The position numbers were made by a program, and so were the translations under genes. A DNA stretch of 6,456 nt from Paludibacter sp. (GTDB lineage: Bacteria; Bacteroidota; Bacteroidia; Bacteroidales; Paludibacteraceae): assembly GCA_031284665.1 (NCBI GenBank), contig JAITXR010000175.1, forward strand, positions 1 through 6,456, given 5' to 3'. Every line of letters begins with the position of its first letter. Position 1 is the first letter of the stretch. This document shows positions 1 to 5,471 of this stretch, in pieces. The notes under the pieces were generated by a model that was not told the DNA's origin, ran no database searches, and saw nothing but the letters and a program-made list of their open reading frames with translations.

Positions 1-72
1 TGACCGTTGCCCTACCACCGTGTCAAACGAGGCTGGGCGATATTTACGAGCCGATACTACAAAATTTTCCAT
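1..72 (-). CDS. dnaX: DNA polymerase III subunit gamma/tau (DnaX), N-terminal fragment
   Basis: DnaX is the ATPase of the clamp loader, which places the beta sliding clamp on primed DNA during replication. Only the first 24 codons are present; the gene continues off the left edge. Reading the minus strand from the ATG at 72-70 gives MENFVVSARK followed by YRPASFDTVVGQRS. This is the hallmark DnaX start: the (S/L)ARKxRPxxFxxVVGQ motif at residues 7-22, where the ARK-RP stretch precedes the P-loop that would follow off-window. The fragment is too short to be obvious as an open frame, but the motif is specific and the frame stays open to base 1. The start is supported by a -7 promoter box about 20 bp upstream and by no earlier in-frame ATG that fits. 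It is divergent from the large gene at 650. Whether both gamma and tau forms are made cannot be judged here. Confidence 0.9.
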   Translation of the reverse strand, partial: MENFVVSARKYRPASFDTVVGQRS

Positions 73-93
73 TATTTTTCAAATTTCTTGCTG

Positions 94-101
94 CAAAAAT
101 A
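94..101 (-). promoter_or_regulatory. Bacteroidota -7 promoter box for dnaX
   Basis: On the minus strand this reads TATTTTTG, an exact match to the Bacteroidota primary-sigma -7 consensus TAnnTTTG. Transcription would begin near base 87, giving a leader of about 15 nt before the dnaX ATG at 72. The -33 element is weak: the nearest TTTG (minus strand, bases 129-126) is 24 nt away, longer than the usual 19-21 nt. The -7 match and its position support the call; the -33 assignment is uncertain. Confidence 0.5.
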
Positions 102-160
102 CTTATTTTTATTCATTATTAAGCGACAAAAGCAATATAAAATTCATAAAGTTTGTAAAT

Positions 161-370
161 GGAAGATATAAGATGGAAGATGGAAGATAGAAGATGGAAG
201 ATAGAAGATAGAAGATGGAAGATGGAAGATGGAAGATATAAGATGGAAGATATAAGATGGAAGATATAAGATGGAAGATAGAAGATGGAAGATAGAAGAT
301 GGAAGATAGAAGATGGAAGATAGAAGATATAAGATATAAGATGGAAGATAGAAGATAGAAGATAGAAGAG
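161..370 (+). repeat. Heptanucleotide satellite, 30 tandem units of (GG/AG/AT)AAGAT
   Basis: Exactly 30 consecutive 7-bp units fill 210 bp with no insertions or deletions. The last five bases (AAGAT) are invariant except in unit 30 (AAGAG). All other variation is in the first two bases: GG in 14 units, AG in 10, AT in 6. The plus strand has no C from base 146 to 376, so this is a strongly purine-biased strand with a T closing each unit. Higher-order pairing is visible: GG/AT pairs three times (231-272), then GG/AG pairs four times (273-328). Because 7 is not a multiple of 3 and TAA/TAG recur, it is not coding. It lies between dnaX and the large plus-strand gene, upstream of both promoters. 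It resembles in kind the heptameric short tandem repeats known from cyanobacteria, though the unit is different. Confidence 0.95.
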
Positions 371-399
371 AAGTTACCTAATTAGTAGTTTTTTCAATT

Positions 400-452
400 T
401 CTACATTCCTACATTTCTTCATTTTTTAATTTGCACATTTTTAATTTGCACA
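400..452 (+). repeat. Two short tandem repeats: degenerate 8-mer x3 and 15-mer x2
   Basis: Bases 400-423 hold three 8-bp units, TCTACATT, CCTACATT and TCTTCATT. Directly after, TTTTTAATTTGCACA occurs twice head-to-tail (423-437 and 438-452) without a mismatch. The block is pyrimidine-rich on the plus strand, the opposite bias to the adjacent heptamer satellite. The second 15-mer supplies the TTTG that serves as the likely -33 element of the downstream promoter, so duplication here would directly duplicate a promoter half-site. Confidence 0.8.
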
Positions 453-475
453 TTAACCATTAATCATTATTTTTG
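445..475 (+). promoter_or_regulatory. Bacteroidota-type promoter, probably for the receiver/ATP-grasp gene
   Basis: TTTG at 445-448 is followed after exactly 19 nt by TATTTTTG at 468-475. This fits the Bacteroidota primary-sigma consensus (-33 TTTG, N19-21, -7 TAnnTTTG) in both boxes and spacing. Transcription would start near 482, leaving an untranslated leader of about 168 nt before the ATG at 650. No other plus-strand site in the intergenic region matches as well. The assignment to the 650-3610 gene is inferred from position and orientation. Confidence 0.55.
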
Positions 476-562
476 CTTTTTTCTTTCGCAACTGAGAAAA
501 TTAAATTATCTTCGCAGTAAGTTTTTACTTATTTATACTAATGTAATAATTCTTCTCAATTT

Positions 563-594
563 ATCCTAACAGCGTTTAAAAATCCGGTTAGGGT
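563..594 (+). promoter_or_regulatory. Inverted repeat in the untranslated leader of the 986-aa gene
   Basis: ATCCTAAC (563-570) can pair with GTTAGGGT (587-594), giving an 8-bp stem with one G-T wobble around a 16-nt loop. The right arm can instead form a local hairpin, AATCC-GGTTA-GGGTT (581-595). The CCTAAC/GTTAGG core is the same core found in the small hairpins of the palindromic repeats at 3610-3772 and 4408-4560, so it may be a remnant of that family rather than a dedicated regulator. No riboswitch class is recognised. Confidence 0.35.
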
Positions 595-649
595 TGTAAC
601 AAAGTTTTTTTATAATTGATTATTAGAATTTATTAACTATTCTGACCAA

Positions 650-3610
650 ATGAACGAAATCACTAAATTTAATTTTAAGGATACAACTTTTGCAGGCTTA
701 ATGCGCCACAGAATATATAATGTGCTGCTTTTTGCAAGTAAATACGATGCTTTTGTGCTTGAAGAAGACGGGCGCGTGGACGAGAAAATTTTTAATGAAT
801 ATACATCGCTTAATTTGCGCTATCCACCACGTTTTACGCTTGTTTCCGAGCATGACGAGGCATCGCAGGCATTGCGCGAACATTCGTTTGAACTAATTAT
901 TTCGATGCCAAGTGGCGACAGTATCAATCCTTTTAATTGGGCAAAAGAGGTCAAACAGCAGTTTCCCGACATTCCTATTGTGGTGCTTACTCCTTTTTCG
1001 CAATCGGTTTCAAAACGCATTGCCAACGAAGACCTTTCGGCTATCGATTATGTTTTCAGTTGGCTTGGAAATACCGATTTGTTGCTGGCAATCATTAAGT
1101 TACTCGAGGACAGAATGAATGTGGAAGAAGATGTGCAAGCCGTTGATGTTCAGGTAATTCTCTTTGTTGAGGATTCAATTCGTTTTTATTCATCAATTAT
1201 ACCGCAACTGTACAAATATGTTTTCAAGCAGTCGCATTCGTTTATGACCGAAGCCCTCAACGAACACGAACAAATGCTCAGAATGCGCGGTCGTCCGAAA
1301 ATTCTTTTGGCGCGTAATTACGAAGAGGCGACCGAAATTTATCAAAAATATCGCGACAATATGCTCGGTGTGATTAGCGATGTAAGTTTTAACCAAAAAG
1401 GCAAAAAAAATCGGCGAGCAGGAATTGAACTTTGCAAGGAAATTCGCCAATACGACCGATATATTCCATTGATAATCACATCAACAGAACAAGCAAATTA
1501 TAAAGCAACGCAAAGCCAAAACGTTACTTTTATTAACAAAATGTCAAAAACATTTCAATTGGAAATGCGCGAAAGTATTACTAATAATTTCGGTTTTGGC
1601 GATTTGATTTTTGTAAATCCTGTTACAAATACCGAAGAACTGCGGGTCGAAAATCTTAAAACATTGCAGGACAGCATTTTTAAGATGAGCGACGAATCAT
1701 TTTATCAGCAAGTATCGCGTAATAATATTTCGCGCTGGCTATATTCGCGTGCTATGTTTCCGCTGGCTAACTATCTGAAAAACAAATCGCTCGACAATTT
1801 TCAATCCGGCAATTCGAGCGAAATACGTCAAATAATTTTTGATGCCATAGTTGATTATCGTAAAGTAAAAAATCGTGGTGTTGTAGCGGTTTTCAAGCGC
1901 GAACGTTTCGACCGTTATTCAAATTTTGCCCGCATAGGCGACGGCTCGCTTGGGGGAAAAGGGCGCGGATTGGCTTTTATCGACTCGATGATAAAAGCCC
2001 ACGAAGCACTCGAAAAATTTGAAAATGCTCAAATTATTATTCCCAAAACAGTGGTTGTGTGCACCGAAGTGTTTTCCGAATTTATGGAAAGCAACAAGCT
2101 CTATACTATTGCCCTCTCGGACAGTTCGGACGAGGAAATTCTTGCGGCATTTCTTAAAGCGCGACTGCCAAAATGGCTGCTCGGCGACCTTTTTGCTTTT
2201 ATTGTCGCTACGCAATCGGCAATAGCAGTACGCTCGTCGAGTTTGCTCGAAGATTCTCATTATCAACCGTTTGCAGGCATTTATTCGACATATATGGTGC
2301 CTTTCGACCCATCGAGCCACTCAAATATGTTGTTAATGATTTCCGAAGCAATAAAAGCGGTGTATGCCTCCGTGTTTTTTGCAATGAGTAAAAGTTATAT
2401 GACCGCCACAAAAAACGTGATTGACGAAGAAAAAATGGCTATAGTTTTGCAGGAAATTTGCGGAAAATCGTATGGAACACGCTATTATCCATCTTTTTCG
2501 GGCGTGGCGCGCTCGCTCAATTATTATCCGCTCGGCGCAGAACTTGCCGAAGAAGGTATCGCCAACATTGCACTTGGACTTGGAAAATATATTGTGGATG
2601 GTGGAAATTCGTTGCGTTTCTCGCCTTATTATCCTAATAATACTTTGCAAACCAGCACATTAGAACTTGCATTAAGCGAAACCCAAAAACACTTTCTGGC
2701 TCTCGACCTATCGCAAAAAACACAATTTATTCCCAAAATCGACGATGGTTTTAATCTGCTAAAATTGCCTGTGAACGATGCAATGAAGGATGGAACACTG
2801 AAATATATTGCCTCTACTTACGACTCAATAAACGGAACAATAAACGATGGTTTATACGAAGGCAGAAAAATAATTACATTTGCTAATATCCTGAAACATA
2901 ATGTTTTCCCGTTATCCGAAATTTTGAAAACAGTTTTGAAAATTGCACAAATAGAAATGGGGCGACCGGTCGAAATTGAATTTGCAGTTGAGTTGGATTA
3001 TTCCGAAAAACATCAAAGCACTTTTTATCTTTTGCAAATTCGCCCTATTGTAGATACAAAATTGATGATTAACGACAATATTTTGGATATTGAATCAAAA
3101 AATGTTATTGCGCAGAGCCACAATGCGTTAGGACACGGAATTATCAACGATTTGTACGATATAGTATATGTTCGCCCCGAAAATTTCACAACTGCCATTA
3201 CAACTCAAATTGCCGATGAAATCGACAAACTTAACAAAAAATTAGGCGACGAAAAACGTAATTATATTTTGATAGGACCGGGCAGATGGGGCTCAAACGA
3301 CCCATTTCTGGGAATACCTGTAAAATGGGGAAATATCAGTAATGCTCGTGTAATTGTGGAGGCAGGATTGAAAAATTTCAGAGTTGAGCCAAGTCAGGGG
3401 ACACATTTTTTCCAAAATCTTACCTCGCTTGGCGTAACGTATTTTACAATAAACTCGTACCTAAACGATGGCAAACTTGATATGGATTATCTCAATGAGC
3501 AACCCTGCGAAAGCGAATCGAAATTTTTAAGGCATTTACGATTCAAAACTCCAATAATTGTAAAAACCGACGGTCGCAAAAGTGCCGGAATTATAATGAA
3601 GGAAATTTAG
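650..3610 (+). CDS. Double-receiver PEP/pyruvate-binding (PPDK_N) ATP-grasp domain protein
   Basis: This 986-aa protein has three parts. Residues about 20-155 form a degenerate receiver: the phosphoacceptor position holds S85 and the switch T114 remains. Residues about 167-320 form an intact receiver, with acidic pair E174/D175, phosphoacceptor D244, T277 and K297. Residues about 425-805 are an ATP-grasp domain of the PPDK_N (PEP synthase/pyruvate phosphate dikinase) type: glycine loop SLGGKGRG (433-440), IAVRSSSLLEDS with R528 (525-536), FAG (541-543), FSGVARS (616-622), and VEIEF...LLQIRP with E777, Q796 and R798. The last ~180 residues carry GPGRWGS (876-882) and GTHFFQNL (917-924), conserved in this Bacteroidota family. 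The swivelling phospho-histidine domain and PEP-binding barrel are absent, so it should not make PEP; its substrate is unknown. It is probably cytoplasmic, with no signal peptide or membrane segment. ATG 650 is the first ATG after an in-frame stop at 617-619. It appears full length. Confidence 0.9.
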   Translation: MNEITKFNFKDTTFAGLMRHRIYNVLLFASKYDAFVLEEDGRVDEKIFNEYTSLNLRYPPRFTLVSEHDEASQALREHSFELIISMPSGDSINPFNWAKEVKQQFPDIPIVVLTPFSQSVSKRIANEDLSAIDYVFSWLGNTDLLLAIIKLLEDRMNVEEDVQAVDVQVILFVEDSIRFYSSIIPQLYKYVFKQSHSFMTEALNEHEQMLRMRGRPKILLARNYEEATEIYQKYRDNMLGVISDVSFNQKGKKNRRAGIELCKEIRQYDRYIPLIITSTEQANYKATQSQNVTFINKMSKTFQLEMRESITNNFGFGDLIFVNPVTNTEELRVENLKTLQDSIFKMSDESFYQQVSRNNISRWLYSRAMFPLANYLKNKSLDNFQSGNSSEIRQIIFDAIVDYRKVKNRGVVAVFKRERFDRYSNFARIGDGSLGGKGRGLAFIDSMIKAHEALEKFENAQIIIPKTVVVCTEVFSEFMESNKLYTIALSDSSDEEILAAFLKARLPKWLLGDLFAFIVATQSAIAVRSSSLLEDSHYQPFAGIYSTYMVPFDPSSHSNMLLMISEAIKAVYASVFFAMSKSYMTATKNVIDEEKMAIVLQEICGKSYGTRYYPSFSGVARSLNYYPLGAELAEEGIANIALGLGKYIVDGGNSLRFSPYYPNNTLQTSTLELALSETQKHFLALDLSQKTQFIPKIDDGFNLLKLPVNDAMKDGTLKYIASTYDSINGTINDGLYEGRKIITFANILKHNVFPLSEILKTVLKIAQIEMGRPVEIEFAVELDYSEKHQSTFYLLQIRPIVDTKLMINDNILDIESKNVIAQSHNALGHGIINDLYDIVYVRPENFTTAITTQIADEIDKLNKKLGDEKRNYILIGPGRWGSNDPFLGIPVKWGNISNARVIVEAGLKNFRVEPSQGTHFFQNLTSLGVTYFTINSYLNDGKLDMDYLNEQPCESESKFLRHLRFKTPIIVKTDGRKSAGIIMKEI

Positions 3611-3772
3611 TCCCGTTAGGGACGCAATATTGGTAGAAATAAAATTACAAAATCAATAAGCGTGCCGTAGGTACGCAACATAAACATCAAAAAATAATAT
3701 ATTGCGTACATACGGCACGCCAAACACATAATAGCAATATTTTTTCTACCAATATAAAGTGCCTAACGGCAC
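3610..3772. repeat. Nested palindromic repeat element, copy 1
   Basis: This 163-bp element is a large imperfect palindrome made of smaller hairpins. The outer pair is GTCCC-GTTA-GGGAC (3610-3623) and GTGCC-TAAC-GGCAC (3759-3772), each a perfect 5-bp hairpin. The middle arms are ATATTGGTAGAAA (3627-3639) and its exact complement at 3743-3755. The inner arms are 19 bp (3660-3678 and 3702-3720), complementary at 18 of 19 positions around a 23-nt loop; the left one folds on itself as CGTGCC-GTA-GGTACG. The element starts on the last base of the stop codon of the preceding gene and lies between convergent genes, so its transcript would be highly structured. It could act as a terminator or 3'-end protector, but no U-tract directly follows a stem. 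It has no coding capacity, and I found no target-site duplication. Confidence 0.85.
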
Positions 3773-3905
3773 AAGCAATCAGTAAATTTTCAACTCTTGA
3801 TTCACATTCTTAGAGTTTATCTAAATTAAGCGATATTTTGATTTATAATTTAATTTTTCTGTCAAAGTTATTTGTTATCAGTCAAAGCAATCGACTGCAT
3901 TATGT

Positions 3906-4349
3906 CTATTTTTCGCATTTAGAGCATTTAATCTGTTCATACACAATCATATCATAATAACCGTCTGCGTGCATTTTATTGGTTTGATATATTTTATATA
4001 TTTCACATTTTAGATTATCCTTTATATAAACTCTATACCTAAATCTTGCCCCATTGTCATGATTCCCCCAGCCTCCATCAATCCATTCAAAACCTAATTT
4101 ATCCAAATGGTCAGCCAACAAAAAAATGTCATTTTCAATAATTGGTAATGTATCTATGACAGGATACATATCTGTGAAAACAAAATTATTATTTTCGGAC
4201 AATTCTTTTAATATTTTGTCCAAACTTTTAACGCTTACATACTTAGGAATGCTTTCTTCTGTTGTGTCCAATAGAAAATATTCTCGTTGCTGTCGGTGGT
4301 TACAAGAACTTAAAACACAAATAAAAAATATAATTTTCAAGTATTTCAT
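3906..4349 (-). CDS. Small putative lipoprotein of unknown function
   Basis: This 147-aa protein is not recognised. The N-terminus MKYLKIIFFICVLSSC is a type II signal peptide: a short lysine-bearing n-region, a hydrophobic core, and lipobox LSSC with the lipidated cysteine at 16. The mature protein, about 131 aa, should be anchored in the cell envelope. The residues after C16 (NHRQQ) lack the acidic patch that promotes surface export in some Bacteroidota, so a periplasm-facing position is a reasonable guess. The mature part is mixed and polar: an acidic/hydrophobic stretch at 66-90, a glycine-rich DGGWGNHDNG (91-100), then alternating residues typical of beta strands (103-140). Three cysteines remain (C115, C142, C145), the last two as CSKC near the end. 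It stands alone, convergent with the large receiver gene, with a palindromic repeat on each side. No convincing promoter is visible; the nearest -7-like site (CAGATTTG on the minus strand, 4398-4391) has one mismatch and no -33. Confidence 0.75.
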   Translation of the reverse strand: MKYLKIIFFICVLSSCNHRQQREYFLLDTTEESIPKYVSVKSLDKILKELSENNNFVFTDMYPVIDTLPIIENDIFLLADHLDKLGFEWIDGGWGNHDNGARFRYRVYIKDNLKCEIYKIYQTNKMHADGYYDMIVYEQIKCSKCEK

Positions 4350-4407
4350 TATGTTTATTTAGGCTATAATTTACAATAATGTTGCTGAATCAAATCTGCA
4401 ACTCATA

Positions 4408-4560
4408 GTCCGTCAGAACTTACATATCAATAGAATAGCGAATACCATTTCTGTATTTTTGTCCGTTAGGACATTCACATATTTTATTTGTGTATCCCCT
4501 AACAGGGAAAATATAGATTGTTGGCGACAATATTTCTATTGATATGGATTCCCTACTGGA
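4408..4560. repeat. Nested palindromic repeat element, copy 2 (diverged)
   Basis: This imperfect palindrome is centred near 4484. The middle arms CATATCAATAGAA (4423-4435) and TTCTATTGATATG (4534-4546) are exact complements over 13 bp. Inside them, TCTGTATTTT (4450-4459) pairs with 4508-4517 at 9 of 10 positions. The inner hairpins are GTCC-GTTA-GGAC (4461-4472) and TCCC-CTAACA-GGGA (4495-4508), around a loop containing CACA...TGTG. Outer hairpin remnants are GTCCGTCAGAAC (4408-4419) and TTCCCTACTGGA (4549-4560). The order and spacing of modules match the element at 3610-3772, although most bases differ. It accounts for about half of the 309-bp gap between pnp and the lipoprotein gene; I see no gene in the rest of that gap. 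Confidence 0.7.
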
Positions 4561-4658
4561 AAAATAACAATACAAACTTGCGACAAAAAGGATTATATTT
4601 GATGTTTCATATCTCAAATCCCAAAATCCATTATTTTGGCTCTTGGTTACAAAAAAAA

Positions 4659-5471
4659 CTATATTTGTTTCACTAATTCGCTCATTATCAGCGTCATTTT
4701 GGGTTGTACGCTGTTGCCAATCTGCTGCACTTCTTCGTGAGTAACTTCTACTATTTTTCCGAAAACGCCCAAATCTGTAACTATCGAAATACCAAAGACT
4801 TTCATTTTTGAATGAACTGCCACAATCACTTCCGGCACAGTGCTCATTCCTACCGCATCGCCGCCCATTAAGCCAAAACGGCGATATTCCGCAGGCGTTT
4901 CGAAAGTTGGACCGGATGTGCCTACATACACGCCTTCCACCACTTTTATATTGTGTTCTTTGGCAATTTTTCGCGCTTTATCGAGAAATTCTTTGTTGTA
5001 TGCCTCGCTCATATCCGGGAAGCGAGTACCAAGTTCGTCATAATTTTTGCCACGCAACGGATGTTCCGGAAAACAGTTAATATGGTCGGTAATCAGCATC
5101 AAATCGCCTATTTCAAATGTTGGATTCATCCCGCCCGATGCATTCGAAACCAACAAGTTTTCGATACCTATTGCCTTCATTACTCGCACCGGAAAAGTAA
5201 CTGTTTTCATATCGTAACCTTCGTAATAATGAAATCGCCCCTGCATAGCGAGAATATCCACACCGCCAAGTTTGCCGGCAATAAGTTTCCCGCTGTGTCC
5301 TTCGACTGTCGAAATCGGGAAGTTAGGAATTGTATCGTATGGAATTTCTGTTTTGTCGGTTATTTGTGAAACAAGGTTTCCAAGTCCGGTACCGAGAATA
5401 ATGCCTGTGCGAGGCTGCGAAGGAATAACTTTTTTAAGATATTCAGCCGTTTCGTAAATCTTCTGCAACAT
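4659..5471 (-). CDS. punA: Purine nucleoside phosphorylase (trimeric, PNP-I/MTAP family)
   Basis: This cytoplasmic purine-salvage enzyme cleaves purine nucleosides with phosphate to free base plus (deoxy)ribose-1-phosphate. At 270 aa it has the normal length. Visible motifs are the phosphate loop GTGLG (27-31), GHSG with H59, GRFHYYEGY with R79, H81 and Y83 (78-86), SNASGG (109-114), the GTSGPTFETPAEYR region with E191 (184-197), GDAVGMSTVPE with M209 and S210 (204-214), and H245 in THEEV. The base-contacting position that is Asn in human PNP (N243) is Asp here (D233). The open frame extends 40 codons further upstream, but that stretch lies inside lpxK and is not PNP-like; the ATG at 5471-5469 gives the family N-terminus MLQKIYETAEYLKK. 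It overlaps the end of lpxK by 29 bp, so the two are probably co-transcribed and perhaps translationally coupled. Eight U residues follow the stop codon directly, without an adjacent hairpin. Confidence 0.93.
   Translation of the reverse strand: MLQKIYETAEYLKKVIPSQPRTGIILGTGLGNLVSQITDKTEIPYDTIPNFPISTVEGHSGKLIAGKLGGVDILAMQGRFHYYEGYDMKTVTFPVRVMKAIGIENLLVSNASGGMNPTFEIGDLMLITDHINCFPEHPLRGKNYDELGTRFPDMSEAYNKEFLDKARKIAKEHNIKVVEGVYVGTSGPTFETPAEYRRFGLMGGDAVGMSTVPEVIVAVHSKMKVFGISIVTDLGVFGKIVEVTHEEVQQIGNSVQPKMTLIMSELVKQI

Noticed and set aside
1..60. Possible minus-strand tRNA end at the left edge (CCTACCACC-like string).
   Set aside because: No acceptor or T-arm pairing fits, while the minus-strand translation gives a clear DnaX N-terminus in one uninterrupted frame.
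161..370. CRISPR array.
   Set aside because: There are no spacers: the 7-bp units abut directly and differ only in two bases. It is a simple tandem repeat.
611..618. TATAATTG as a -7 box nearer to the ATG at 650.
   Set aside because: It has one mismatch to TAnnTTTG, and the only upstream TTG is 14 nt away, too close. The site at 445-475 matches both boxes and the spacing.
3861..3887. GTCAAAG repeated 20 bp apart (3861-3867 and 3881-3887) as a possible operator.
   Set aside because: This is a 7-bp match in AT-rich convergent intergenic DNA, downstream of both genes, with no promoter nearby; likely chance.
4420..4617. 65-codon minus-strand frame with a TTG start and a hydrophobic N-terminal stretch, followed by a cysteine-containing tail.
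   Set aside because: It begins only at TTG (the frame is in fact open further back into pnp), has no recognisable family, and much of it runs through the palindromic repeat at 4408-4560, which explains its CPNG-type coding of a hairpin. Probably spurious.
4651..4713. Intrinsic terminator after pnp: hairpin CAGCGT/ACGCTG (4689-4694 with 4708-4713) and a run of eight U on the minus strand (4658-4651).
   Set aside because: The stem is only 6 bp, lies inside the coding end of pnp, and is about 30 nt from the U-run. It does not have the shape of an intrinsic terminator.
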